A DNA stretch of 64,000 nt from Thermoleophilia bacterium (GCA_027493445.1 JAOSKU010000001.1:372001-436000); one strand, 5' to 3'; positions 17,886 through 28,128 are shown, counted from the stretch's first letter. Translations and numbers: made by a program. Notes: generated by a model not told the origin, from the letters alone.

Positions 17886-18802
17886 TCACCGCGACACCTC
17901 CTCCGGCCAGGGCAGCGTGACCTCGCGCAGCGCCGCCAGGTCGAGCTTCGCGTAGATCGCGGTCGTGTCGAGCGAGCGGTGCCCGAGCAGGTCCGCCACC
18001 TCCTTCAGGCTCGCCCCCTGGTTGACCATCCCAGCGTGTGCCTGAGCAGGTAGCCGCCGGCAAGCGGCGGCTCGACCTGCGCGCGACGAAGGGCCCGCAC
18101 GACCACTCCCGAGACAGCGTTGCTCGAAAGCGGCCGGCCGCGACGAGCATCGCTGTGCTGCACGAACACGTGGCGATCATCGGTCGCGGGCCGCTCCTCA
18201 CGCAGATAGGCGACGATCGTGCGGCCGGCCTCGCGCGGCAGCGGCAGCACTGCGCCGCGACGAGTCTTGCGCTCTCGCAGACAGAGCGTCCCCGCGCGCC
18301 AGTCGATGTCCTCGAGCCGGAGTTTGGCGATCTCGCCCGGCCGCAGTCCCAAGCTCGCCAGGCAGACGACGATCGCTCGATCCCTGCGCCCGCAACGCCC
18401 CGACACCTCCAACGAAGAGAGCAGCCGGGCCAACTGCTCACCGCTCAGGCAGCGCGGAAGCATCGCCAGCCGCCAGAACGCCACGCGGGGGACCGCGGCC
18501 TCGAGCCGCTCATCGCAGAGCCCCTCGACGCGCAGAAAGCGAAAGAACGAACGCAACGCCGTCCGCACCGTCTTCAGCGACCGCGGCGAGAACCGCGCCT
18601 GCATCGCGGCGACGAACTCGACGACATGAGAGCAGCCGATCCGCCTCGGATCGACCGGATCCTCACCCAGGCTCGCACGCACGAACAAACGCACCAGCCG
18701 CTCGTAACCGCACAACGTCTGCTCCCGCAGCCCGCGCGTGCGGCGCTGGTGCTCCTTGTACCCCTCGACCAGTCCGTCGAGGGTCGACCACTGCTCCACC
18801 AT
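17886..18802 (-). pseudogene. tyrosine recombinase RitA of the outer trio, one frameshift
   Basis: ATG 18802 (MVEQWSTLDGLVEGYKEHQRRTRGL) is chosen for its AAAGGAG site. The core-binding domain and LGLRPGEIAKLRLEDIDWRAG are intact. Near 18030 the frame changes after GGYLLRHTLG; the other frame goes on MVNQGASLKEVADLLGHRSLDTTAIYAKLDLAALREVTLPWPEEVSR to 17886. One extra G restores it. The stop overlaps ritB's GTG. Confidence 0.8.
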
Positions 18803-18924
18803 CAATGCTCCTTTCCGGGACAACAACACCGGAAGAAGCATCGGCGACTATGCGCAGCCCCGAGCCAGGATCACCCGGCGGAACCCCTCAGCCAGAGACG
18901 ACCTCGACTCTCGCTGGCGAGCCC

Positions 18925-18978
18925 ACTCCGCATAGTCTCGAACTCGCCATAGACCCGGCTATGTGGAGCTCTGCATAG
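18925..18978 (-). repeat. outer RIT element, right inverted repeat
   Basis: ACTCCGCATAGTC (18925-18937) and TCTGCATAG (18970-18978) complement the left end at 12411-12438, but are further apart (33 instead of 7 bases). CCATAG and CTATGTGG lie between them. Confidence 0.65.
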
Positions 18979-18983
18979 GCGGG

Positions 18984-19007
18984 TCAACTCCGCCCCGACG
19001 GAGTTGA
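18984..19007. terminator. hairpin just outside the outer RIT element
   Basis: TCAACTCCG pairs with CGGAGTTGA over a six-base loop (CCCCGA). It lies between the element and the promoter at 19101. Confidence 0.5.
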
Positions 19008-19100
19008 ACGAAAGGAACTGTCATCCCCTGTCCCCCCCGCCGCGAACAAGGGGCTCGGACAGCTCGGTCTCCACTGAAGCCGAGGTGGTTCCGCACGGCA

Positions 19101-19163
19101 TTGACGGCCGCATGAGCCCATGGTACAGTGCGGACACTGGCGTGCGAATGAGGCCTCATTCGC
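19101..19163 (+). promoter_or_regulatory. promoter with FadR-like operator, ahead of the transporter/carboxylase operon
   Basis: -35 TTGACG (19101-19106), 17-nt spacer, -10 TACAGT (19124-19129), then the perfect 20-bp palindrome GCGAATGAGGCCTCATTCGC (19144-19163). The core GAATGA-N4-TCATTC is the same as at 45920 and 50713. It probably drives 19287-32108. Confidence 0.8.
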
Positions 19164-19286
19164 CACAGAGGGTGTCCCGCCCAAAGGGGGTATCTTTGGC
19201 GCGGAGGATTTGGCAACAGTCAGGGGAACCGTGAACGGAGGGGGAAAGAAAGCAAGTGAAACAGAGGAAACAGACAAGGCGACAGA

Positions 19287-20444
19287 ATGGGGGAAGCAAT
19301 GTCTAGCTCATCCTCGCCAACCCGGTCCGGTCGAGTGGGCCTTCGGCGTGTGGCTTGGCCCAGCGCTGTAGTTGGGCTCTTGCTGCTTGTTGTCGCGCTC
19401 GCGGCGGCCTGCTCAAATGCAGGCACGTCCACGACCACGGGTTCTGAGACTCCGACCACTGCAGCTACACCGACCACGGCTGGAACTGAGACTACTTCAG
19501 GGACTGAGAGCAGCGAGACCACGGCACCGACGTCGGCTTCGACCGGCCCAAAGACCATCGGGATCATCGGCCAAACCCTGGACTCCCCTTCGGTGGGTAA
19601 GTTCCTCGTGCAATCACAGGGCGAAGCCGACAAGCGCGGCTGGAAGATCCTCACCGCCAACGGCGCCGGCGACATGAGCAAAGTCGCCGCTGCTTGGCAA
19701 GCCTATACCTCGCAAAAAGTTGACGCTATCATCAACTACATCGTCGACAACACGCAGATCGCACCCCAGATCAAGGCGGCGGCGGATGCTGGTATCCCGG
19801 TCGTGAGCCTCTATAGCGGCGCTCTCGTCCCCGGCCTCCTCCAAGAAGTTGGTGGCAACGACTTTGCTAATGGCACCATAATGGGTCAGTACCTGGTCGA
19901 CTACTTCGGCGGCGAAGCGAAGATCGTGTATTTGGACTGGGTTGACCTGTTGGTGACCACCGCGCGCTATGAAGGGGTCAAGACGGTCTTCTCGAAGTAC
20001 CCCGGCATGGAAATCCTGGATGTCCATGCGCTCAAAGTGCCCGGTCAGGTGGAAGACGCTCGTACGGCCATGGAAGCCTGGCTGACTAAGTATCCGGAGA
20101 TTGATGCCGTGATTGGCGGCTGGGACGAGCCTGCCATGGGAGCCCTCCGTGCAATTGACGCAGCGGGGCGCGACGTCAAGGTCTTTGGGTTCGACGGCAC
20201 CAACATCGAGTTCCAGACCATGCGGGACAACGAGCTGTATGTCGCGACCATGGCCACGGCTCAGCTTTGCGGCGGCAACGCGGTCATCGCGGCACTCGAC
20301 CAGATCTTCGCCGGGGAGACCATTCCGCGCAGGGTTGCCCTGCCGGCGTATATGGTGCCCCGGGAGGAAGCTCCTGCAGACGGACTCACGCCGGAGAACA
20401 AGGCGTGCTGGGAGTCCGCCGGCCAGCCGACGATCCCAGGCTAA
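19287..20444 (+). CDS. sugar-type ABC transporter substrate-binding lipoprotein, copy 2
   Basis: 385 residues; the signal peptide (RVGLRRVAWPSAVVGLLLLVVALAAAC) is unlike that of copy 1, but from the lipobox Cys onward the two proteins differ at only four residues (V/G in the linker, H/N, E/A, T/P near the C-terminus). ATG 19287 is listed; ATG 19299, behind GGGGGAAG, is equally good. First gene of a likely operon with ABC ATPase and permease, so this copy is the partner of a complete transporter. Confidence 0.9.
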   Translation: MGEAMSSSSSPTRSGRVGLRRVAWPSAVVGLLLLVVALAAACSNAGTSTTTGSETPTTAATPTTAGTETTSGTESSETTAPTSASTGPKTIGIIGQTLDSPSVGKFLVQSQGEADKRGWKILTANGAGDMSKVAAAWQAYTSQKVDAIINYIVDNTQIAPQIKAAADAGIPVVSLYSGALVPGLLQEVGGNDFANGTIMGQYLVDYFGGEAKIVYLDWVDLLVTTARYEGVKTVFSKYPGMEILDVHALKVPGQVEDARTAMEAWLTKYPEIDAVIGGWDEPAMGALRAIDAAGRDVKVFGFDGTNIEFQTMRDNELYVATMATAQLCGGNAVIAALDQIFAGETIPRRVALPAYMVPREEAPADGLTPENKACWESAGQPTIPG

Positions 20445-20464
20445 GACGGACTAAGCCCCCTGTC

Positions 20465-20534
20465 TAGGGGTCGCGTGTCACTGGAGTTGGTGTCAGCATG
20501 ACGCCATGGCTCTCGAGTCGGCACGCGACCCCCT
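20465..20534 (+). repeat. long-arm stem-loop after binding lipoprotein copy 2
   Basis: Same GGGGTCGCGTG / CACGCGACCCC pair as at 5467-5536. Here it lies between the binding protein and the ATPase gene, where such structures often lower downstream expression or protect the upstream message. Confidence 0.6.
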
Positions 20535-20741
20535 GACCTCTCTCGCCGGCGTGTTCGCGCCCGCGAGGTTGCGTGAAGGTGGGCCCGTCGCCTGGACACA
20601 CCTACCGGCGAGTCTGCACGTTGGCGGAAGCGGCTCCGAACATAGTGCGCACATTGCAGTTGTTGCGATGGCAGGGGAGGCACCACTGCCCCCCCGATGG
20701 GAGTCTTCCATCAAGCCTACACTTTACTGGGAGCGAAAGTT

Positions 20742-22238
20742 GTGACAGAGTCGATATTGCAGGTTGTGTCGCTGTCAAAGCAATACCCCGGTGTCCGTGC
20801 CCTGCAGGATGTTGATTTCGACGTAAGGCGCGGCGAAGTCCACGCGCTAGTGGGCGCGAATGGGGCCGGGAAATCGACTCTTATCGAGATCTTGGCTGGC
20901 GCCCTTCACGCCGACTCCGGGGAAATCTATTTGCATGGAAACCACGTGGTAATGAACACTCCCGCGCAGGCCCGTGGAATGGGACTGGCGTTCGTTCACC
21001 AGCATGTCGACCTGGTGCCCACCATGACGGCTGCAGAGAACATCGTGCTGGGCTCGGACTTTCCGCGGTCGCGTGCGCATCTCGTCGACGCGCGCAAGAC
21101 CGAGGTGGCCGCAAAGGCGGTGGCCAACGAACTAGGCATAACCTTTGACCTGGGCCGACTGGCGGCTGAACTGGACGGGGTCGAGCGACGGCTGGTGTCA
21201 TTCGCTCACGCGCTCTACCGGGAAGCCGAGATCGTCTTCATGGATGAGCCGACCGCTGGGCTCACGGCCAGGGAGGTAGACGCGCTCTTCTTGGTGATCC
21301 GTCGTCTCGTGGCCAAGGACGTTGCCGTCGTGTACGTCTCGCACCGACTCTACGAGATTTTCGACATCGCGGACCGTGCGACCATCTTCAAGGATGGGCA
21401 AAGGGTTGCGACTGTGGCGGTGAAGGACATCGATCAAGCGGAGCTGATCTACCTGATCACCGGTAAGCGGCAGACCGCTCGCGTTGCACCCGTTGCGCGG
21501 ATTCACGAGGGGGAGCCTGTCCTCAGCGTACGCAACCTACACTCAGTCGGGATGTTCTCAGATATTTCCTTCGACCTATTCGCCGGCGAGGTACTCGGCA
21601 TCGCGGGTCTCGTAGGATCGGGGAGGACTGAGTTGCTCAGGACCATCTTCGGTGCCGACAAGCGTAGCGGTGGTGAGATTCTGGTGGATGGAGTCTCCCT
21701 GAAGGAGGGGATCACGAATGCCGTGGCGTGCGGCGTTGCGCTCGTTCCCGAAGACAGACACGCCGACGGACTAATTGGTACCCTGTCGGCTGGTGAGAAT
21801 ACGACCTTGAATTCTATCCCAGTCATCCCCATTCCAGGACTTCCAACAATCAGGTCTCGTCTGGAAAGGCTGGCCGCCACTGCGCTGGCGCATCGCGTTG
21901 GCCTCGGTACGGTTCAACTTCGTCGGAATGTGATGCTCTTCAGCGGTGGGCAACAGCAGCGAATGTTGATCGCGAGATGGATTGGTAGCAAGGCCAAGAT
22001 CTTCATGTTCGATGAGCCGACGGCGGGCATCGATGTTGCCGCGAAACAGCAAGTGTATGACCTGATAGCCGAGTTGGCGGCCGCAGGAGCAGGCATTATC
22101 GTAGTGTCGTCGGACTTCGTAGACATAGTGACCACGTGCTCGAGGGCTGTGGTCATGCGGCGGGGCGAATTGGTGGCGGAGGTGGGGAAGGACGAGCTTT
22201 CCGAAGAGGTGCTGCTACACGCATGCTACGAGGGGTAG
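20742..22238 (+). CDS. ABC transporter ATPase with two nucleotide-binding domains (RbsA/MglA type)
   Basis: 498 residues from GTG 20742 (GGGAGCG upstream). Domain 1 has Walker A GANGAGKS (residues 38-45) and Walker B IVFMDEPTAGL, but its signature is degenerate (RRLVSFAHAL). Domain 2 has the family's altered Walker A (GLVGSGRTELL), a good signature (LFSGGQQQRMLIARW) and IFMFDEPTAGIDV. This pattern is typical of sugar, nucleoside and autoinducer importers. Works with the binding lipoprotein upstream and the permease six bases downstream. Confidence 0.92.
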   Translation: MTESILQVVSLSKQYPGVRALQDVDFDVRRGEVHALVGANGAGKSTLIEILAGALHADSGEIYLHGNHVVMNTPAQARGMGLAFVHQHVDLVPTMTAAENIVLGSDFPRSRAHLVDARKTEVAAKAVANELGITFDLGRLAAELDGVERRLVSFAHALYREAEIVFMDEPTAGLTAREVDALFLVIRRLVAKDVAVVYVSHRLYEIFDIADRATIFKDGQRVATVAVKDIDQAELIYLITGKRQTARVAPVARIHEGEPVLSVRNLHSVGMFSDISFDLFAGEVLGIAGLVGSGRTELLRTIFGADKRSGGEILVDGVSLKEGITNAVACGVALVPEDRHADGLIGTLSAGENTTLNSIPVIPIPGLPTIRSRLERLAATALAHRVGLGTVQLRRNVMLFSGGQQQRMLIARWIGSKAKIFMFDEPTAGIDVAAKQQVYDLIAELAAAGAGIIVVSSDFVDIVTTCSRAVVMRRGELVAEVGKDELSEEVLLHACYEG

Positions 22239-22243
22239 ATCCA

Positions 22244-23259
22244 ATGGACGCTGTGCAGGAAACGGCTGAGCGAGCCGCCTCGGGGCGGCAGCGATTGTTC
22301 TCATCGGAGAATTCGCGGAAGGCGCTGAACGCCCTGGTAAAATACGGGGCTATCACCTGGCTGGTCGGGCTCGTCCTGTTCTTCAGCTTTACCGCCGACC
22401 GCTTCTTGTCCCTGGAGAACGCTCGAAACATATTGAGTCAGGTGGCAATACTGGGAATGCTCTCGGGGGGATCACTCTCGCCCTGGTCATGGGCCAGTTC
22501 GACCTCTCTATTGGTGCGGCCACGACAATGGGAGGCATACTCGTCACTAAGATCCTTGCCGGGCCTCAATGGCCCATCCCCTTGGCGATTGCCGTGACCA
22601 TCGGAGGCGGGGTTGTGCTCGGGTTGATCAACGCGTTCGTCGTCAACCGCCTACGGGTGACAGCCTTCATCGCAACCTTGGGGACAATGAGCATCCTTAC
22701 GGGGGTTTACCACTGGTATTCCAACGATTCGACGGTCTACTACGGGATTCCGCCGGCCTTTACCGACATCGCTACGACGAGGGTCGTGGGCGTCCCTATG
22801 CCGGTGGTAATCATGGTGGCGACACTGATCCTGCTCTGGGTGTTCCTTGAGCGAACCCAAACGGGCAGGCACATCAAGGCAACCGGGGGCAACTACCAGG
22901 CGGCAAGGCTTTCCGGCATTCGGGTAGGGCGGATGATCGCCATCGGTTTCGTCGTTTCGGGAATCTGCGCTTTCCTTGCCGGGATAGTGCTCGCCTCCCA
23001 GCTGGGAGCCGGGCAGCTCAACGCGGGCGAGGGTTTTCTCCTGAACTCCTTCGCCGCCGCTTTCATAGGGGCTGCTGTCTTGAAGCCAGGGCAGTTCCAC
23101 ATAGTCGGGACGCTGGTGGGGGTTCTTCTCCTCGGCGTTCTGGTGAATGGTTTTCTCCTCCTGAATGTCGACAGTAGTTTCCAGTACATGGTTTCCGGTG
23201 CCGTTCTGATCGTCGCGCTCGCGATATCTGGGATTTCTGGTCGGCACCCTCGCGCTTAG
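22244..23259 (+). pseudogene. ABC transporter permease (RbsC type), one frameshift
   Basis: ATG 22244 follows the ATPase stop by five bases. The frame reads ITWLVGLVLFFSFTADRFLSLENARNILSQVAILGMLSGG, then shifts at a run of six G (22465-22470), where seven would give ITLALVMGQFDLSIGAATTMGG. It continues through about eight more helices with the EAA-like NYQAARLSGIRVGRMIAIGFVVSG, to 23259. Full length about 338 residues, normal for BPD_transp_2 permeases. Likely a functional gene with a sequence error, because the flanking genes are intact. Confidence 0.85.
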
Positions 23260-23549
23260 GCGCCGGGAGGACGTGCGGTGGGCTACGGCGTGCGCCTGCG
23301 TTCCTGGACGCCGGGGCGCTGAGCTGCGACGGAGGGCGCGATCCCCTTCGACTAAGGGATACTCGTGGCGGTCGGGGGAGAGCTTCCGCAGACTCCACAT
23401 CCCGGAGGCCGTGACGCGGCAAAGAGTTGGGAAGTTGTCTTCGGGCGAGCCACCCGCTATGACCGGCGGACGAGGGGTAGGCCGATCAAAGGCCGTTGGA
23501 CTCGTATTGTCAAGGGCACGAGAGGCACAATCTTGAGACTCGGAGGAGC

Positions 23550-25564
23550 ATGAACTTGGGCTACACAGTAGACATCGACACTGGAGGTACGTTTACCGAC
23601 GGGTTCTTCACGAACGGACCGCACATTGAGATGGTCAAGGTTGACACGACACCGGATAATCTGACCATTTGTTTCGAAGAGTGCGTGCGTGCAGGTGCCG
23701 AGCGTTTCGGTATCCCGTTGAGCGACTTCCTCGGAGCAACCGACACGATTCGGTTCTCCACAACGATCGGGACGAACGCCCTCATTCAGCATACCGGTGC
23801 CCGGGTCGGTCTTATCGCCACGTCGAGCTCATTGGACCGGGTGCTGGAGGAGGAAGGCCTGTTTGAGATCGTATCCCGGGATTGCATCGTCGGAGTGACG
23901 GAGGAGACCTCTCCTGATGGGAAGGTCATCACCCCCGTCTCCGAAGCTGAGATCTCGGCCGCCCTCGAGACGCTCCTAGATCTTGGCGTCCGCTCGGTGG
24001 TTATTGCCTTAGCTAACGCATGGGCCAATCCGGTCAATGAACGCGCGATTCGCACGATAGTCCAGCGATTGCAGCCTCGACACTACCTTGGCTCGCCCCG
24101 CGTCCTGGTTTCCACCGATTTGGCCGGGCGCCCGGACGACGTCACTGTGCGCGTGATCACGTCGGCTCTCAATGCCTACGTTCATCCGGAACTGGCGCGC
24201 CACCTCTACAAAGCGGAGGATTTCCTCCGGACGAACGGTTACCGCAAACCCCTGCTGATTGTCCACAGCGGCGGCGGGGTGGCCCGCGTGGCGAAGACAA
24301 CTGCCTTGCATACGTACAACTCGGGACCGGTTGCCGCTCTCTATGGTGCCCGGTCGATCAGTCAGTCCCTGGGTATCGACCACGTGGTAACGCTGGACAT
24401 CGGAGGCACCAGCGCCGACATCGGGCTGCTCCACGGGGACACGCTGAGCATTGAGAACGAACCGTCGGTCGGACGGCTGCGGGTGAACATGCCCATGATA
24501 ACGGTCGATCCGATCGGAGCGGGTGGGGGATCGATCGCGTCAGTCGATGGGACCGGCGCTCTGCGCGTCGGACCCAAGAGCGCCGGCGCCGCGCCTGGCC
24601 CGGCGTGTTACGACCTGGGGGGAGACCAGCCGACCGTGACCGATGCTAGCGTCGTGCTGGGACTTATCGATCCTGAGTTCTTCCTTGGCGGGCGGCGCGT
24701 GCTGAAGCGGGACCTTTCTCTCCGGGTGATCGAGCAAAGCGTGGCCAAGCCGCTTGGGCTCGGGGTCGAAGAGGCTGCTGCCGCGGTGAAGTCGAAGCTG
24801 GAGGAGCAGATAGCCGATAGGATCGCCGCGCTGTTACCTTCCGACACCGACCGCAGTGGAATGGTGCTCTATGCGTACGGCGGCGGGGGTCGTTGCACTC
24901 CGCCGACATCGCCAAACGGTTAGGGTTGAAACGAGTCATGACGTTCCCCGCCAGCCCGGTCTTCAGCGCCATGGGGTCATCCACGATGAATATCGCACAC
25001 GAGTACGTTCGGTATGTTCCGGGCGACCGTAGCGGCGTCGACAAGTCGGTTCTGGCTGACGCCTTGCGCGAGTTAGGCGTCCGTGCCACGCGTGACCTCG
25101 AGGATGAGGGGCTTGACGCAGCCCTCGCGGATCACCGGATGACCATCGTCCCGTACAAAGAGGCCGGCCACGACGACAACGGAACTGATGCTGTGAGCGC
25201 GGCGATCAGGGACACCGACGCCGACGTGGCGGCTCTCGTAAGTGACGTGCTCGGCTCCATTAGTGGTAATGACTGGGAGGGCCTGTTGTTATCGGTTGTC
25301 TCCAGCTATCCCGTGCCCCAGTGGAAGCTCAAGGAGCAATACAACGACGGGGAAGTCGCGCAGGCTTTCAAAGGGGTGCGGCCGATCTTCCTGGAAGGAA
25401 GAGTTCAGGAGGTGCCTGTCTACGATATGGAGCGGATTCCGACGAGGAAGACCTTCGATGGCCCTGCCGTCATCGAGTCTGAGCACACTACCTGCCTGGT
25501 TCCAGTGGGTAGTCGCTACGAAGTCAACGAGATGGGCTTTGGAGTAATCGAGGTGGAGCAATGA
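23550..25564 (+). pseudogene. hydantoinase A/acetophenone carboxylase alpha-like subunit, one frameshift
   Basis: ATG 23550 with CGGAGGAG. The fold is the ASKHA-type HyuA/acetone carboxylase family: VDIDTGGTFTDGFF at the start, RFSTTIGTNALIQ, NSGPVAALYGARSI, VTLDIGGTSADIGLL, IGAGGGSIASVD. The frame breaks at 24888 in YAYGGGG, where a missing C turns PLHSADIAKRL out of frame; it then runs to 25564. Restored length is about 671 residues, close to the 70-kDa first subunit of acetophenone carboxylase. It would phosphorylate or activate substrates with ATP. It overlaps the next gene by four bases. Confidence 0.82.
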
Positions 25565-25929
25565 AGGTTCAGATGACGGAGTACCTGGACATCGACCTGA
25601 CGGACGAGTCGTGGGTCTGCCGCGGGTGCGGTCGGAAGTTGATCTCCGCCCGTGAGAACTACAAGCACGGCTGTCTTGTATATGACCGTGATCCGCGCGA
25701 GATCCACATTCCTCTGATCGACGTGTGGCAGGAGGGCATGGGCTATGCTCCGGATCCCGAGTGGTGTCGGATCATAGAATTCTACTGCCCGGGGTGTGGT
25801 GTGCAGGTTGAGGTCGAGTACCTTCCGCCAGGGCACCCTATCACGCATGATATCGAGGTCGATTTGGACAGTTTGAGGGAGCTGTCTGGGAGCGAACTCG
25901 TCAACGAACGCGCGGAGGGAAACCAATAG
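25561..25929 (+). CDS. acetone/acetophenone carboxylase small zinc subunit-like protein
   Basis: 122 residues, start ATG 25561 overlapping the upstream stop (ATGA). Two CxxC pairs (CRGCGRKL near residue 20 and CPGCG near residue 79) suit a zinc ribbon. Length, Cys spacing and position match the 15-kDa subunit of acetophenone carboxylase and the gamma subunit of acetone carboxylases. A structural role between the large subunits is likely. Confidence 0.75.
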   Translation: MKVQMTEYLDIDLTDESWVCRGCGRKLISARENYKHGCLVYDRDPREIHIPLIDVWQEGMGYAPDPEWCRIIEFYCPGCGVQVEVEYLPPGHPITHDIEVDLDSLRELSGSELVNERAEGNQ

Positions 25930-25932
25930 ACG

Positions 25933-28116
25933 ATGACTACGACGATTGACATTGACGTAGGCGGGACCTTTACCGACTGTATTGTCCGTCGGGGCGAGGA
26001 GATACTTCGGGCAAAGTCGCCCACGACGGGCTACAACCTTTCGGTTGGGTTCTCCCGCGCTATCGAACAGGCAGCTCGTGCCGCGTCGTTGAGCATGGAA
26101 GAACTGCTCGAGGAGACGGATCAAATCCGATACTCCACTACGCTTGGTACGAACACGCTCATCGAGCGCAAGGGGGCGAGACTCGGGCTGCTCACCACTC
26201 AGGGCGTTGAGCACACCCTGTTCATCGGCCGGGTGCACCAATGGGGTGACGGGCTTCTGCCGCAGGAGAGGCGTGCGGTGGGACGCGCGCGGAGCCCGGA
26301 GCCTCTCGTGTCTCCGGACATGGTGATTGGATTGCGAGAGCGGCTCGACTGCGCGGGCAAAGTCGTCGTCCCCCTGGATCGGGACGAAGTTCGAGCAGCA
26401 GTACGCAAGCTCATCCATCAAGGCGCCCAAGGTTTCGTCGTTAACCTACTATGGTCTTTCGTGAATCCAGAACATGAGCTGCTCGTGCGCGAGATCATCG
26501 AGGAAGAGTATCCCGATACGTATATGGGCAGCCTTCCCGTGTTCCTTTCGCACGAAGTGCAGCCAAAATGGAAAGAATACACTCGGACCGTCGTCGCAGT
26601 CCTTACCGCTTATCTGCATACGGACATGACCGAGCAACTCATCGGGTTGGGTGACAAACTGCGCGACTCGGGCTATGGACGTCCCCTGGCGATCATCCAC
26701 AACATAGGCGGGATGGCCAAGGTGACCAGAACCCGGGCGGTGGACACCTTTCAGTCCGGCCCAGTAGCTGGGTTGCTTGGCAGCGCTTATCTCGGCTCGC
26801 AATACGGCTGCAAGAACATCCTAGCCACCGACATGGGCGGCACGAGTTTCGACTTCGGGGTCGTCGAGGACGGCAAGGCGCGCTTCTACGCCTACAGGCC
26901 GGTCATCGATCGTTGGCACGTAGATTTGTCGATGATTGAAGTTCGGTCCATTGGTGCCGGTGGCGGCTCAATTGCTTCTGTGAACAAAGAGTTTGGAAAC
27001 CGGCTCGAGGTCGGCCCCCGTGGCGCCGGTGGCTTTCCCGGGCCAGCGTGTTATAACATGGGTGGCACTGAACCGACGGTCACCGACGCCGACGTGGTGC
27101 TCGGCTACGTCAACCCGGGCTATTTCCTCGGTGGCAAGATGCGCATCGACGCAGCGAAAGCTCGCGATGCTATCCAGCGGCACATCGCCGCCCCGTTGGA
27201 CGCAAGCGTAGAAGAAGCGGCTGCCTCTATCCGTCGCGTGGTAAACACCAACATGGGGGGTGAGCTGCTCAAGGACTTCTTGCTGAAAGGCTACGACCCC
27301 CGAGTGTTCACGGTCTTCGCTTACGGCGGGGCCGGGCCCGTCCACTGCTGTGACTACACGGACATGCTTAACATCCGCAAGATCATGTCGTTCCCAAGCG
27401 CCAGCGTGTTCTGCGCCTATGGCTCCTCGGTACTCGACCTGTCCCATGTGTATGAGCAATCGATTCCCGCTTCGCTCGCCGACCCGGCTACCCAGACGTT
27501 CTATGAAGACTATGATGAGTTCAATGGCTGCATAGAGCAACTCCGGCGCAAGGCCTATCGCGACATCAAGGCGGAGGGATTCCCGGAGGAAGCAGTGCAG
27601 TTTGCGCTAGAACTTGAGATGCGCGCGGGAACGCAACCGAGTTCACTCCGTGTCGTGTCTCCGGTGATGGAGATCCACAGCGTCGACGATGTCAAAGCCC
27701 TGGTTGCTGCCTTCGACCAGACCTACGAGAGGTTCCGGCAAGGCATCGCGTATCCTGAGGGCGTCGTGCGGCTGGAAAGCGTGATCTTGCGCGCCTTCGT
27801 GCCGGCGACCGTCACGGCGAGCCTGCCTCGCCTGGCGCCGACGAGCACTGACACTGGGGCCGCGCTCAAAGGTGAGCGCAAGTGCTACTGGGAAGCCGCA
27901 GGAGGCTTTGCCGACACGCCGATCTACGACATCAGTAAGTTGGGCGTCGGCAGCGAGGTCCCCGGACCGGCAATCGTCGAGGCATCGGATACCACCTACG
28001 TGGTCACGCCGAGTTGGATGTTCGGCGTCGACGAGTACGGGAACTACGCAATGACAAGTACGTCAAGCCCTCGGTCGGACCTCGCGGTCGCAGCAATGAC
28101 CAGCCATCATCGTTAG
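25933..28116 (+). CDS. hydantoinase A/acetophenone carboxylase second large ATPase subunit-like
   Basis: 727 residues, ATG 25933, three bases after the previous stop. HyuA family: TIDIDVGGTFTDCIVR, RYSTTLGTNTLIERKGARLGLLTT, FQSGPVAGLLGSAYLG, LATDMGGTSFDFGVV, IGAGGGSIASVNKE, PGPACYNMGGTEPTVTDADVVLG, VFAYGGAGPVHCCDY. It is longer than 23550-25564, as the 87-kDa subunit is longer than the 70-kDa one in acetophenone carboxylase. The two paralogous ATPase subunits in one cluster separate this from acetone carboxylase and from single-subunit hydantoinases. Confidence 0.9.
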   Translation: MTTTIDIDVGGTFTDCIVRRGEEILRAKSPTTGYNLSVGFSRAIEQAARAASLSMEELLEETDQIRYSTTLGTNTLIERKGARLGLLTTQGVEHTLFIGRVHQWGDGLLPQERRAVGRARSPEPLVSPDMVIGLRERLDCAGKVVVPLDRDEVRAAVRKLIHQGAQGFVVNLLWSFVNPEHELLVREIIEEEYPDTYMGSLPVFLSHEVQPKWKEYTRTVVAVLTAYLHTDMTEQLIGLGDKLRDSGYGRPLAIIHNIGGMAKVTRTRAVDTFQSGPVAGLLGSAYLGSQYGCKNILATDMGGTSFDFGVVEDGKARFYAYRPVIDRWHVDLSMIEVRSIGAGGGSIASVNKEFGNRLEVGPRGAGGFPGPACYNMGGTEPTVTDADVVLGYVNPGYFLGGKMRIDAAKARDAIQRHIAAPLDASVEEAAASIRRVVNTNMGGELLKDFLLKGYDPRVFTVFAYGGAGPVHCCDYTDMLNIRKIMSFPSASVFCAYGSSVLDLSHVYEQSIPASLADPATQTFYEDYDEFNGCIEQLRRKAYRDIKAEGFPEEAVQFALELEMRAGTQPSSLRVVSPVMEIHSVDDVKALVAAFDQTYERFRQGIAYPEGVVRLESVILRAFVPATVTASLPRLAPTSTDTGAALKGERKCYWEAAGGFADTPIYDISKLGVGSEVPGPAIVEASDTTYVVTPSWMFGVDEYGNYAMTSTSSPRSDLAVAAMTSHHR

Positions 28117-28128
28117 AAGGAGAAGCCG

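Larger units (their letters stand above)
13493..17889 (-). pseudogene. tyrosine recombinase RitB of the outer trio, interrupted by the inner element
   Basis: The N-terminal part (GTG 17889 to about 17133) reads MTPPSLLPRVEEYLAYRRGLGF..TGLRLSEGCRLERSDVDLDAG..KFRKSRLVPLHPTATDAL.. up to PRIQDLRH. It resumes at about 13697 with HTFAVRRLLGWYEEGADLERKLLALSTYLGHAKVSDTYWYLTGVPELL and ends at 13493. The break falls inside the catalytic motif LRH|TFAV, so the enzyme is inactive. GTG 17889 overlaps the ritA stop as GTGA. Joining the pieces gives a normal-length recombinase. Confidence 0.88.
12411..18978 (-). mobile_element. outer RIT (recombinase-in-trio) element, split by the inner one
   Basis: Three overlapping tyrosine recombinase genes on the minus strand, ritA (17886-18802), ritB (17889 to 13493, interrupted) and ritC (13496-12495), are bounded by inverted repeats built on CTATGC(A/G)(G/C)A. 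On the left these are direct copies at 12411 and 12428 and an inverted copy at 12486-12494 touching the ritC stop. On the right are CTATGCGCA (18848) and inverted copies at 18927 and 18970. Without the 3.4-kb insertion it would be about 3.15 kb, the usual size of RIT elements. All three overlaps are four-base ATGA/GTGA. Confidence 0.85.
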
